Source of the DNA: Trinickia symbiotica | GTDB lineage: Bacteria; Pseudomonadota; Gammaproteobacteria; Burkholderiales; Burkholderiaceae | Reading direction: 5' to 3' | Assembly (NCBI RefSeq): GCF_002934455.1 | Contig: NZ_PTIR01000018.1 | Location: 1-64,000, forward strand | Length of the DNA: 64,000 bases | Shown here: one piece after another, positions 25,419-33,890 of the stretch | Position numbering within the stretch: the stretch's first letter is position 1 | Layout of the letters: every line of letters starts with the position of its first letter | Notes under the pieces: generated by a model | The model's input: the letters and a program-made list of their open reading frames with translations, nothing else | What the model was told of the DNA's origin: nothing | Database searches by the model: none | Translations under genes and position numbers: made by a program

Positions 25419-26123
25419 ATGAGTGATCTGTCCGATTTCCCCATTACGCGCAAATGGCCTGCGCAGCACCCTGACCGTATTCAGCTTTATTCATTGCCCA
25501 CGCCGAACGGTGTCAAAGTTTCGGCCATGCTCGAGGAAACGGGACTGCAGTACGAGCCGCACCTGGTCAGCTTCGACACGAATGATCAGATGTCGCCCGA
25601 GTTTCTTTCGCTCAATCCGAACAATAAGATCCCCGCGATCATCGATCCCAATGGTCCCGGGGGCAAGCCGCTCGCGTTGTTCGAATCGGGCGCCATTCTG
25701 CTGTATCTGGCCGACAAGACCGGGCAGTTCATTCCGAGGGACGATGCGGGCCGTTACGAAACCATTCAATGGCTGATGTTTCAAATGGGCGGTATCGGCC
25801 CGATGTTCGGGCAAGTGGGCTTTTTCCACAAGTTCGCGGGCAGGGAGTATGAGGACAAGCGTCCCCGCGATCGGTACGTCGCCGAGTCGCGCCGTTTGCT
25901 CAACGTGCTCGAAGGCAGGCTCGAGGGGCGCGCGTGGATCATGGGCGATCAATACACGATCGCCGATATGGCGATCTTCCCGTGGGTGCGGAATCTCGTT
26001 GGTTTTTATGGAGCGGGCGAACTCGTCGGCATCGCCAATTTCCCGAACGTGACGCGCGCGCTGAATGAATTCGTCGCGCGGCCCGCCGTGACGAGAGCGA
26101 TCGACATCCCCAGGCGCGGTTGA
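25419..26123 (+). CDS. Glutathione S-transferase, YghU/YfcG-like (Nu class)
   Basis: This encodes 234 residues: thioredoxin-fold N-terminal domain (about 20-105; LYSLPTPNGVKVSAMLEE, NPNNKIPAIIDP, FESGAILLYLADKTG) and all-helical C-terminal domain (110-230; WLMFQMGGIGPMFGQVGFFHKF). The TPNGVK motif around the glutathione thiol contact and the GGIGPM stretch are characteristic of YghU/YfcG, which have disulfide-bond reductase activity. The gene appears to be monocistronic and converges on the FAH gene. Confidence 0.92.
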   Translation: MSDLSDFPITRKWPAQHPDRIQLYSLPTPNGVKVSAMLEETGLQYEPHLVSFDTNDQMSPEFLSLNPNNKIPAIIDPNGPGGKPLALFESGAILLYLADKTGQFIPRDDAGRYETIQWLMFQMGGIGPMFGQVGFFHKFAGREYEDKRPRDRYVAESRRLLNVLEGRLEGRAWIMGDQYTIADMAIFPWVRNLVGFYGAGELVGIANFPNVTRALNEFVARPAVTRAIDIPRRG

Positions 26124-26176
26124 CCGGCGTTACTCTCGATGCGCTCGTGGCTGGCCGCTCGCGATATGTGAATGAG

Positions 26177-26241
26177 ACCGAACGACTGCGACACCCTGCG
26201 CGAAAACACGTGTAGCTGTGTCCGGGCCGCAGTCGTTCGGT
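26177..26241. terminator. Long inverted repeat between convergent genes
   Basis: Two perfect 14-nt arms, ACCGAACGACTGCG (26177-26190) and CGCAGTCGTTCGGT (26228-26241), flank a 37-nt loop. A second short stem (ACAC 26191-26194 / GTGT 26218-26221) is possible inside. It fills the gap between the GST gene (plus) and the FAH gene (minus). No T-run follows on either strand, so a bidirectional, possibly Rho-assisted terminator or RNA-stabilising structure is only one option. Confidence 0.55.
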
Positions 26242-26257
26242 GCTTGCAATCGGGGAA

Positions 26258-27439
26258 TCAGCCGCGCAACAAGCCCCGTCGACCCAGATTCCGATAAAGC
26301 GCTCTGACGCCGAACGTCCAATGCGGGATCTCGGTCGAGCGCTGCACGGTGTTGACGAGTGCGCCGAGCGTCGGTGTGGAGATCGTCACGACGTCGCCGA
26401 GATGATGGGTGAATCCGGCGCCGGGCGCGTCGCGATCCTTGATCGGCGAAAACATCGTGCCGAGAAACAGCATGAAGCCGTCGGGGTACTGATGGTGAGG
26501 GCCGCACGTTTGCGCGACGAGGTCGGCCGGATCGCGGCTGATCTCGGTCATATGGCTCACGCCTTCCAGCACGAAACCGTCATCCTCGCCCTCAATGCGC
26601 AGCGATAGGCTCGCATGGCGCACGGTATCGAGCGTAAACCGCTCGTCGAAGAGGCGAACGAACGGGCCGATGGCGCACGAACCGTTGTTGTCCTTCGCTT
26701 TGCCGAGCAGTAGTGCGGAGCGGCCCTCGATGTCTCTCAGGTTCACGTCGTTGCCGAGCGTCGCGCCGACGATTCGGCCCGCGCTGTTGACGGCGAGAAC
26801 GATCTCGGGCTCGGGGTTGTTCCATACGGATGTCGGATAAAGCCCCACCGCTGCGCCGAGTCCGACGGACGACATTGGCTGCGATTTCGAGAATACTTCG
26901 GCATCCGGGCCGATCCCGACCTCCATGTATTGCGACCATGCGCCACGCCGTTCGAGCTCGGCCTTGAGCTTCATGGCCGAGTCGGAACCTGGCTTGATTT
27001 TCGCCAGATCGGTGCCGATCAGCTCGACGAGCAGCCGTCGAACCTCTTCCGCCTTGGCCGGATCGCCGCCTGCCTGCTCCTCGATCACGCGCTCGAGCAG
27101 ACTGACGGCGAACGTCACGCCGCAGGCCTTGATCGCTTGCACGTCGCAGGGCGCAAGCAGACGCAGGCCTTCCTGCGTCGCGCCAGCGGCAAAGCTCGCG
27201 TTGACCCAGTCGGTCACGGGGCCAAGCGCTTCTCCCGGTGCGTTACGCGCGATATCGAGCGCGTCATCGCAATCGAAGAGATCGGCGGTGGTCGGCGCGA
27301 CGGCCGTGATGTCGAAAACTTCGCCGTTGCGGACGACCACGACGGAAGGACCATCGACAGGGGAGGGACGCCAGGCGCGCCCCACCAAAATCGCTTGGTC
27401 GAGGTCGTCGGGCAGGCATGAAAGAGGTGCGGGTTGCAT
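26258..27439 (-). CDS. Fumarylacetoacetate hydrolase-family protein, probable 2-keto-3-deoxy-sugar-acid dehydratase
   Basis: This encodes 393 residues, the length of the XylX/AraD-type branch rather than the 280-residue hydrolases. The C-terminal FAH domain shows the metal ligands in WNNPEPEIVLAVN and GNDVNLRDIEGRSALLLGKAKD. Enzymes of this branch dehydrate 2-keto-3-deoxy-pentonates or hexonates in non-phosphorylating sugar oxidation. Divergent iclR and a nearby ribose-type ABC transporter support a sugar-acid role. Exact substrate (xylonate, arabonate or fuconate series) is not decidable here. Confidence 0.85.
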   Translation of the reverse strand: MQPAPLSCLPDDLDQAILVGRAWRPSPVDGPSVVVVRNGEVFDITAVAPTTADLFDCDDALDIARNAPGEALGPVTDWVNASFAAGATQEGLRLLAPCDVQAIKACGVTFAVSLLERVIEEQAGGDPAKAEEVRRLLVELIGTDLAKIKPGSDSAMKLKAELERRGAWSQYMEVGIGPDAEVFSKSQPMSSVGLGAAVGLYPTSVWNNPEPEIVLAVNSAGRIVGATLGNDVNLRDIEGRSALLLGKAKDNNGSCAIGPFVRLFDERFTLDTVRHASLSLRIEGEDDGFVLEGVSHMTEISRDPADLVAQTCGPHHQYPDGFMLFLGTMFSPIKDRDAPGAGFTHHLGDVVTISTPTLGALVNTVQRSTEIPHWTFGVRALYRNLGRRGLLRG

Positions 27440-27494
27440 GGCGTCGGCAATCGAAATGAAGGAGATTCGACGATCCTAGCCAGGCCAATGCACG

Positions 27495-27534
27495 GTGTCC
27501 ATGATATTGATGAGTTATCCAATATGCTGGACAC
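27495..27534. promoter_or_regulatory. Probable IclR-regulator operator (inverted repeat)
   Basis: The arms GTGTCCATGATATTG (27495-27509) and CAATATGCTGGACAC (27520-27534) are complementary at 13 of 15 positions and separated by 10 nt. The element lies in the 127-nt gap between the divergent FAH gene and iclR, ending 32 nt before the regulator's ATG. Its position and symmetry fit control of both genes by the IclR protein. Confidence 0.75.
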
Positions 27535-27566
27535 TAACGCAATCAAGAGGCGTGCGAGAGCAAACG

Positions 27567-28322
27567 ATGACGACCAGGAATACCTATGATGTCCCGGCGC
27601 TGCGGCGCGCGCACGATGTGCTGATGGTGCTCGCGCAGGCGTCTAAACCGGTGCGCGCCTCGACGCTCGTGCAGGCGACGGGTTTGTCGCGCAGCACGCT
27701 CTACTTGCTGCTCGATTCGCTCGAGAGCCGTCATTGGGTCGAAAAGCGTGGCGACGGCTACATCGTCGGCGTGAAGCTATTCGAGCTCGGCAGCGCCTAT
27801 GTACGGCACGACGGGCTGCAGGCCGCGTTCAGAGACGAGGCGAGCGCCTACGTCGCGGCCCATAACGAGGTCGTGCAACTTGCCGTGCTCGACGGCGCCG
27901 AAGTGGTCTATATCGCGCGCGAAGACGCGCAACGTCCCGTGCGGCTCGTCTCCGATCTCGGCTCGCGGCTGCCCGCGCATTGTTGTGCGCTCGGCAAGGC
28001 GTTGCTCTCGAGCCTGCCGGATCAGGAAGTGTGTTCACTGCTGCCGGATCGCCTCGCGGCGATGACGCCGAACACGACGACTCGCCGCGGCGCATTACTG
28101 CGCGAGCTCGCGGGTATCCGCGCATGCGGGCTTGCAACGGAACGCGAAGAGGTCAGCCTCGGCCTCGCGTGCTTTGCGGCCTATGTCGGCGTGACGCCGC
28201 TCGGGAAGCGGGTCGCGGTCAGCACCAGTGTGCCGCTCGAGCGGCTCGATGCTCGCCGCGAAAAGCAAATCGCCACGGCGATAGCGCGCGTGGCGAGTCG
28301 GATTGCCGCGACGTTGCAGTGA
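27567..28322 (+). CDS. IclR-family transcriptional regulator
   Basis: This encodes 251 residues from the ATG at 27567; a longer frame would overlap the operator. The N-terminal winged HTH (about 8-75) reads PALRRAHDVLMVLAQASKPV, LVQATGLSRSTLYLLLDSLE; the effector domain (80-250) has GSRLPAHCCALGKALLSSLPD and EREEVSLGLACFAAYV. It is divergent to the sugar-acid dehydratase gene with a large inverted repeat between, and is likely its repressor with a keto-deoxy acid as inducer (inference). Confidence 0.92.
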   Translation: MTTRNTYDVPALRRAHDVLMVLAQASKPVRASTLVQATGLSRSTLYLLLDSLESRHWVEKRGDGYIVGVKLFELGSAYVRHDGLQAAFRDEASAYVAAHNEVVQLAVLDGAEVVYIAREDAQRPVRLVSDLGSRLPAHCCALGKALLSSLPDQEVCSLLPDRLAAMTPNTTTRRGALLRELAGIRACGLATEREEVSLGLACFAAYVGVTPLGKRVAVSTSVPLERLDARREKQIATAIARVASRIAATLQ

Positions 28323-28363
28323 AGAGGGCAGGGCGGCTGTGGTGAGCCGCCGCCGCCCGCCTA

Positions 28364-29332
28364 TCACTTATAGAGAACGGCCGCGATCTTCGGATCGTCG
28401 ATATTGGACTTGTCGTACCAGTAGAAGCCCGTATCGATCTTCTTCGGCAGCTTTTCTCCCTTCAGCGCCTCGACGGCCGCCTTCACAGTTTCATACCCGA
28501 TGCCGATCGGATTTTGCGTGATGGCGCCGGCTTCGACGCCGTCCTTGATGGCATCGATTTGCTGCTGGCCGGAGTCGTAGCCGATCACGACGACCTTGCC
28601 CTTCATGTTCATTTCGGTGACGCCCTTGACGACGCCGATGGCCGACCCTTCGTTCGTGCCGAAGATGCCCTTGAGATGCGGATGCGAAGCGAGGATCGAT
28701 TTCGTCAGATCGTCCGATTTCAACTGATCGCCGCCGCCATACTGGATGGTGACGATCTTGATCTTCGGATACTTCGCCTTGATCTCCTCGACGAAGCCAT
28801 CACGACGGTCGATGCCGGTGCGGCTCGTCTGGTCGTGCGCGACGACGGCGACCTCGCCCTCGTTGCCGATCAACGCAGCCATCTTATCCGCGGCCAATGC
28901 GGCGGCTGCCTTGTTGTCCGTGGCGGCGGTGGTCAGCGGAATATTGCTGTCGACACCCGAGTCGAATGCGATTACCGGAATTTTCTGCGCTTGCGCTTTC
29001 TTCAAAAGCGGAATGGCGGCCTGGCTGTCGAGCGCAGCAAAGCCGATCGCGTTCGGCTTGCGCGCAAGTGCCGCAGACAGCATATCGATCTGCTTGTCGA
29101 CCATTGCCTCAGTTTCGGGGCCTTCGAAGCTCACTTTGACGTGGTATTCCTGCCCGGCCTTTTCGGCGCCTTGCTTCACGGCTTGCCAGAACTGGTGCTG
29201 AAATCCTTTCGAGACCAACGCGACATAGGGCTCCGATCCCCCGGCCGTTTGTGCCCACGCGCCGCTCGTCATGCCAAGCGCGAGCGCCACGCTGACCGCC
29301 GCGCCAATGAGTGTTCGCTTCTTCATCTTCAT
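28364..29332 (-). CDS. Ribose-type sugar ABC transporter, periplasmic binding protein
   Basis: This encodes 322 residues. The signal peptide MKMKKRTLIGAAVSVALALG ends near AWAQ, and GGAG precedes the ATG at 29332. The periplasmic-binding-protein type 1 fold shows YVALVSKGFQHQFWQAVKQGAEKAG, PVIAFDSGVDSN, GIFGTNEGSAIGVVKG and VVVIGYDSGQQQIDAI. It is the third gene of an ATPase-permease-binding-protein operon on the minus strand. The ligand is a sugar or polyol; the neighbouring sugar-acid gene suggests a pentose or its relative. Confidence 0.92.
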   Translation of the reverse strand: MKMKKRTLIGAAVSVALALGMTSGAWAQTAGGSEPYVALVSKGFQHQFWQAVKQGAEKAGQEYHVKVSFEGPETEAMVDKQIDMLSAALARKPNAIGFAALDSQAAIPLLKKAQAQKIPVIAFDSGVDSNIPLTTAATDNKAAAALAADKMAALIGNEGEVAVVAHDQTSRTGIDRRDGFVEEIKAKYPKIKIVTIQYGGGDQLKSDDLTKSILASHPHLKGIFGTNEGSAIGVVKGVTEMNMKGKVVVIGYDSGQQQIDAIKDGVEAGAITQNPIGIGYETVKAAVEALKGEKLPKKIDTGFYWYDKSNIDDPKIAAVLYK

Positions 29333-29360
29333 GTCTCCTCTGGTTAAAACGAATTTCGCA

Positions 29361-30410
29361 TTACCGCTGCTTGCGCCGGCGCAGCATGTCCATATAGACG
29401 GCCGCGATGATGATGGCACCGGTCACGACGATTTGCCATTCCTGCGCGACCGACATCACGCGCAAACCGTTGACGAGCACGCTCATGATGAACGCGCCGA
29501 TCATCGTCCCCGTGATCGTGCCCGTGCCGCCCGAAAGCGAGGTGCCGCCGATCACCACGGCTGCGATCGCGTCGAGCTCGTAGCCCTGTCCGAGCGCGGG
29601 CTGCGCCGAGTTCAGCCGCGACGCGATGAGCAGACCCGCGACGCCGCAAATGCAGCCGCCCACGCCGTAGACCGCGATCTTCCACCCGTCGACGTTGACG
29701 CCCGATAGTCGCACCGCTTCTTCGTTGCTGCCGAGCGCAAAGGTGTAGCGGCCGAACAGCGTCTTGTTGAGGACGACGGAGGCGGCGATCGCAAGCAGAA
29801 ATAGAATCAGCACGGAGTTCGGGATCGGCACCGAGGGGATCAGCATGCCGATCAGCGAATCCTGCGAGATGCTCGTGAACCCGGGCGTGTCGTTGAAGTA
29901 AATGGGCCGCGTGCCTGAGATGACGAGCGCGAGGCCCTTGGTCAGCATCATCATGCCGAGCGTCGCGATAAAGGGGGGAATCTTGAGCTTCGCGACGAGA
30001 AAGCCCGATGTCGAGCCGACGAGCGCACCAAAGAACAGCGCGGCGAGCACGCCGAGGTACAACGGCATGCCCCAATTGGTCAAAACGACGCCCGTCATGA
30101 CGGCGCAAAACGTCATCAGCGTGCCGACGGATAGGTCGATGCCGCCGGTGATGATGATGAACGTCGAAGCGATCGCGAGCACGCCGTTGACGGCGGTTGC
30201 CTGCAAAATGCTGACGAGGTTGTCGGTTTGCAGAAAGTCGGGCGACGCTATGCCGAAGAAGACCATCAGCAAGACGAGGCTCGCGAACGCGAGCAGCTTT
30301 TGCCGCGCGCCTGCATGGAAGAGTTTGCCGGCAATTGCCGTGACGCTTCGCCCGCGGCCGATCGGCATAGTCTGATCGGCGGGGGGCAGCGGATTCGGTG
30401 TGTTTCCCAT
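29361..30410 (-). CDS. Ribose-type sugar ABC transporter, permease
   Basis: This encodes 349 residues with eight to ten membrane helices. The family motifs IITGGIDLSVGT, LKIPPFIATLGMMMLTKGLAL, YTFALGSNEEAVRLSGVNV and DAIAAVVIGGTSLSGG(T/R)G are all present. The ATG at 30410 is taken; a TTG 15 nt upstream (30425) lies directly after the ATPase stop and could be used instead. It forms the membrane channel with the preceding ATPase. Confidence 0.93.
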   Translation of the reverse strand: MGNTPNPLPPADQTMPIGRGRSVTAIAGKLFHAGARQKLLAFASLVLLMVFFGIASPDFLQTDNLVSILQATAVNGVLAIASTFIIITGGIDLSVGTLMTFCAVMTGVVLTNWGMPLYLGVLAALFFGALVGSTSGFLVAKLKIPPFIATLGMMMLTKGLALVISGTRPIYFNDTPGFTSISQDSLIGMLIPSVPIPNSVLILFLLAIAASVVLNKTLFGRYTFALGSNEEAVRLSGVNVDGWKIAVYGVGGCICGVAGLLIASRLNSAQPALGQGYELDAIAAVVIGGTSLSGGTGTITGTMIGAFIMSVLVNGLRVMSVAQEWQIVVTGAIIIAAVYMDMLRRRKQR

Positions 30411-30426
30411 GTTCGATACCGTCAAG

Positions 30427-31986
30427 TTACTCGGTGACTAATGATTCGCGTTGGGTGGCGAGCTGCATGATCTTTTCCTGCGTCGCCTCGCCGGCCGCAA
30501 GCTCGCCCGTGATGCGGCCTTCGCACATGACGAGCACGCGGTGGCTCATGCGGAGGATTTCGGGCAGTTCCGACGAAATCATCACAATGGCCTTCCCTTC
30601 CGCCGCGAGGGCGTCGATGAGCTTGTAGATTTCGCTTTTCGCGCCGACGTCGATGCCGCGCGTCGGCTCGTCGAAAAAGAGGATGTCGCAGTCGCGCAGC
30701 AGCCATTTGGCAATGACGATCTTCTGCTGATTGCCGCCTGAGAGCAGCCGCACCTGCTGATGAATCGAAGGCGTCTTGATGCGCAACTGGCTGACGTAGC
30801 GCTCGGCCGCTTGCTGAATCGCCCGCTGATCAAGGAACATGCCGAGCGAGACGAACTCGTTCATGCTCGATAACGCGACGTTGGCCTTCACGTCCATGCC
30901 CGTCGCGAGTCCGAATTGCTTGCGGTCCTCGGAAAGGTAGCCGATGCCGTGACGGACGGCGTCCTTGGGCGAGCCGATCGAGACTTTGCGGCCGCGCACG
31001 TAAATATCGCCGCTGTCCCTTGGGTCGGCGCCGAACACCGCGCGCGCAAGCTCGGTGCGGCCCGCTCCCATCAAGCCGGCGAGCCCGAGGATTTCTCCGC
31101 GGTGCAAGCGGAAGCTTGCGTCCCGCAGTGTGCTGCCGCGGGTAATTCCCTTGACCTCGAGCAAGATCGCATCGTCGGACTTTTCCGCGACATGGCTTGG
31201 ATGCCTCGGCGCGGTATCGAGCTGGCGTCCGACCATCATGCTGATGATCGTTTCGACAGGCGTGCTTTCGGCGGGCACGGTTGCCACGTACTGACCGTCG
31301 CGCATGACGGTGACGCGGTCCGAGATCAGCTTGAGCTCGTCCATCTTGTGGGAGATGTAAATGATGCCGACGCCTTCGGATCTGAGTTGGCGGATGATCC
31401 GAAAGAGGTCTTCGATTTCGGCATCGTTGAGCGCGGCGGTGGGCTCGTCCATGATCAGCACGCGCGAGTGGAAGGAGAGCGCCTTCGCGATCTCGACCAT
31501 CTGCTGCTTCGCCACCGTCAGATCCCCGACCAGCGTGCGCGGATCGAGCTTCAGCCGCATGCGCTCGAAAATTTCGGTGGCTTTGCGATTGAGCTCGCGC
31601 TCGTCGATGAAGACGCCGAGGCGTCCTCTGGGCTCGCGGCCGATAAAGATGTTCTGCGCGGCAGAGAGATGGTTCATCAGGTTCAGTTCCTGATGAACGA
31701 TGCCGATGCCGAGCGCCTGCGCGCTGCGCGGATCAGGGATGTCCACGGGTTTGCCGTCGACGAGAATCTCGCCTTCGTCTTTTTGATAGACGCCCGCGAG
31801 CACTTTCATCAGCGTCGATTTGCCGGCGCCGTTTTCGCCCATCAGCGCATGGACTTCGCCGGAACGCAGCTCGAACTGGCAGTTATCGAGCGCACGCACG
31901 CCCGGAAACGACTTGCTCAGGTTGCGGATCGACACCAACGGGTGACGAGAGCGATCGCCCTCGCGGTTTACTGCCTCCTCAGTCAT
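30427..31986 (-). CDS. Ribose-type sugar ABC transporter, double-domain ATPase
   Basis: This encodes 519 residues with two ABC cassettes. N-terminal cassette (about 18-250): Walker [10 protein letters not shown], Walker [12 protein letters not shown]-terminal cassette (about 275-510): degenerate Walker A region [10 protein letters not shown], signature [15 protein letters not shown], Walker [15 protein letters not shown]. This is the RbsA/XylG/MglA pattern. It is the first gene of the operon; a LacI/Cra-like palindrome lies 50 nt upstream. Confidence 0.94.
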   Translation of the reverse strand: MTEEAVNREGDRSRHPLVSIRNLSKSFPGVRALDNCQFELRSGEVHALMGENGAGKSTLMKVLAGVYQKDEGEILVDGKPVDIPDPRSAQALGIGIVHQELNLMNHLSAAQNIFIGREPRGRLGVFIDERELNRKATEIFERMRLKLDPRTLVGDLTVAKQQMVEIAKALSFHSRVLIMDEPTAALNDAEIEDLFRIIRQLRSEGVGIIYISHKMDELKLISDRVTVMRDGQYVATVPAESTPVETIISMMVGRQLDTAPRHPSHVAEKSDDAILLEVKGITRGSTLRDASFRLHRGEILGLAGLMGAGRTELARAVFGADPRDSGDIYVRGRKVSIGSPKDAVRHGIGYLSEDRKQFGLATGMDVKANVALSSMNEFVSLGMFLDQRAIQQAAERYVSQLRIKTPSIHQQVRLLSGGNQQKIVIAKWLLRDCDILFFDEPTRGIDVGAKSEIYKLIDALAAEGKAIVMISSELPEILRMSHRVLVMCEGRITGELAAGEATQEKIMQLATQRESLVTE

Positions 31987-32035
31987 CTCTCTCTTCCTGT
32001 TCGGGATCGTATTCAGTGCGATCCGAGAGTTTGGA

Positions 32036-32047
32036 TGAAACGTTTCA
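32036..32047. promoter_or_regulatory. LacI/Cra-type operator palindrome upstream of the sugar ABC operon
   Basis: TGAAACGTTTCA is a perfect 12-bp palindrome identical to the core recognised by Cra/FruR and many LacI-family repressors. It is 50 nt before the ATPase start. A second AACGTT half follows at once (near 32050). No LacI-type gene is in the window, so the regulator must be encoded elsewhere. Confidence 0.7.
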
Positions 32048-32399
32048 ACAAACGTTCCGGCGTGAGACTAGATGGCGCGCTTGTCGATGTCAACGTTCCA
32101 CGACTTAGGATTACCACTAGTGTTGTGCCCCACGAAGACTTGGCGTTGGCGACCGCGGACCCCGTTTTGCGGCGTTAGGTCGTCGGTTCAAATATAAACA
32201 AAATATTTATAGATGAAGCATTGGGTGTCAAGCGCGACGACGTCCGGGTTTTCCCGGCAAGCGGTTCGAACGCAAGGAACTGGCGTGCTAACTAAAGTCG
32301 CATTGCGCGCTTCGCCGATTCGCTCGTTCTCGCTGCAGGCGCAGAGAGAGAAGGGCGCATGCGCCGATCGCCAATGGCCACGGAATGAACCAGGCGGTG
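32048..32399. other. Intergenic region upstream of the sugar ABC operon, no intact gene
   Basis: This stretch carries no supported gene. Its AT-rich part (about 32192-32216) is lower in GC than everything around it. The frame of the permease relic at 32400-32541 continues into it without any family similarity. Confidence 0.35.
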
Positions 32400-32541
32400 G
32401 CGCCACGCCGAGATAAAGAATGCTGACGACGACGAGCGCGATGCCGGACGCGGGGAGCGGCAAGTCGCGCGCGGGGTGGCGGAACTCGCCCGCCAGATGC
32501 GTGATCGCCTCCCAGCCCGCGAAGCTCCAGACGGATAGTCG
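32400..32541 (-). pseudogene. Fragment of an amino-acid permease (APC family)
   Basis: The minus-strand frame after the stop at 32542-32544 reads LSVWSFAGWEAITHLAGEF, RHPARDLP, then ASGIALVVVSILYLGVA. The GWEAITHLAGEFRHPARDLP stretch is typical of APC-family transporters (loop after helix 6 and start of helix 7). Only about 45 residues of a roughly 420-residue protein remain, with no start and no flanking permease sequence. It is a gene relic between two transporter operons. Confidence 0.65.
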
Positions 32542-32790
32542 TTATACTCCGCGGCTGCTGACAACATGGTGTCAGCAATGTCACGAGACGAGGCCGTGGC
32601 GGCGTGCGGGGCCGACCGCCGCGCCCGGTCCCTGATCGGAAGCACCTCGCCTCGCGCAGGCGTCAAGTCATGGAAATCCCGGATGACGAGGCGCTTCATG
32701 TGAAAGCGTGAAGAAGGATTCGGCTCTCTAGAATCCAGCCATCAATCCCCGGCCGCACGCTCAAGGCCTCGATAACAAAGGAGACGTTAG
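32542..32790. other. Intergenic region before the NitT/TauT-type transporter
   Basis: About 250 nt with no supported gene. A minus-strand frame ending near 32699 has an arginine-rich shadow composition. The AAAGGAG ribosome site of the next gene lies at its end. Confidence 0.4.
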
Positions 32791-33804
32791 ATGTATCCGA
32801 CCTTCAAGAAAATGCGCACCCTCGCTCTCGCCTCGATGGTCGTCGCCGGCCTTGCGTCGCAGCACGCCGCCGCGGCCGACGATGGCAAGGTCACGATCAT
32901 GGTCGGCGGCATTACGAAGCTCATCTATTTGCCGGCGAAGCTGACCGAGCAACTGGGCTACTTCAAGGACGAGGGGCTCAATGTCGAACTGCTTTCTCAG
33001 CCGGCCGGCGTCGATGCCGAGAACGAACTGCTGGCGGGCGCCGTCCAGGGCGTCGTCGGCTTCTACGACCACACCATCGACCTGCAGACGAAGGGCAAGG
33101 ACGTCGAGGCGATCGTCGTGTTCGGCCAGGTGCCGGGCGAAGTCGAAATGGTCTCGACGAAGGCCGCTGATTCGATCAAGTCGATGGCCGACGTCAAAGG
33201 CAAGACGCTCGGCGTGACGGGCCTCGGCTCCTCGACGAGCTTCCTCACGCAGTACCTCGCGCACAAGAACGGCATCGAGTCCTCGCAGTACACGATGCTG
33301 CCGGTGGGCGCCGACGCGAGCTTCATCGCGGCCGTCAAGCAAGGGCGCATCGATGCTGGCATGACAACGGAGCCGACCGTGTCGAAGCTGGAAAAGACGG
33401 GCGACGCGAAGGTGCTCGTCGACATGCGCAGCGTCGACGGCACGAAAGCGGCGCTCGGCGGTAGCTATCCCGCGTCGAGCCTTTATGTGCAGTCGGAATG
33501 GGTGAAGAAGCACCCCGACGACGCGAAGAAGCTCGCCCATGCGTTCGTGAAGACGATGCAGTTCATCCATTCGCACAGCGCGGAGGAAATCGCCGCGAAG
33601 ATGCCGGCCGACTATCAGAAGGACAAGGAACTTTACGTTGGCGCATTGAAGGCTTCGCTGCCGATGTACACCGCCGACGGCAAGATGCCCGCCGACGGCC
33701 CCGAGACGGTGCTGAAGGTGCTGTCGGCTTTCAATCCGTCGGTCAAGGGCAAGCATATCGACCTCGCGCGCACGTACACGAACGAGTTCGTGATCGCGAA
33801 GTGA
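32791..33804 (+). CDS. NitT/TauT-type ABC transporter, periplasmic binding protein
   Basis: This encodes 337 residues with an AAAGGAG site and a signal peptide (cleavage about ASQHAAAA-DD). The NMT1/SsuA-like fold is shown by VTIMVGGITKLIYLPAKLTEQLGYF, NELLAGAVQGVVGFYDHTIDL, GVTGLGSSTSFLTQYLA and RIDAGMTTEPTVSKLE. It captures the ligand for the ATPase and permease downstream. Known ligands of the family are sulfonates, nitrate, taurine, pyrimidines and aromatic acids; this one is not assignable. Confidence 0.9.
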   Translation: MYPTFKKMRTLALASMVVAGLASQHAAAADDGKVTIMVGGITKLIYLPAKLTEQLGYFKDEGLNVELLSQPAGVDAENELLAGAVQGVVGFYDHTIDLQTKGKDVEAIVVFGQVPGEVEMVSTKAADSIKSMADVKGKTLGVTGLGSSTSFLTQYLAHKNGIESSQYTMLPVGADASFIAAVKQGRIDAGMTTEPTVSKLEKTGDAKVLVDMRSVDGTKAALGGSYPASSLYVQSEWVKKHPDDAKKLAHAFVKTMQFIHSHSAEEIAAKMPADYQKDKELYVGALKASLPMYTADGKMPADGPETVLKVLSAFNPSVKGKHIDLARTYTNEFVIAK

Positions 33805-33846
33805 CGTAACAGGGTGGCGCGGGCGTCCCGCCCGCGTCGCCGCCGC

Positions 33847-33867
33847 GGTGCCGCGTTTCGCGGCACC
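33847..33867. terminator. Strong hairpin between binding-protein and ATPase genes
   Basis: A perfect 9-bp stem (GGTGCCGCG / CGCGGCACC) with a TTT loop is followed by TCTTATTT. A second GC-rich hairpin lies just before it (about 33815-33840). It could attenuate transcription or protect the 3' end of the binding-protein message, giving more binding protein than ATPase and permease. Confidence 0.65.
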
Positions 33868-33890
33868 TCTTATTTCGCTGGGTTTTCTAT

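Noticed and set aside
32600-32790. Possible thiamine (TPP) riboswitch before the NMT1-like binding-protein gene
   Set aside because: The conserved CTGAGA and related elements are absent; the gap contains only a normal ribosome site.
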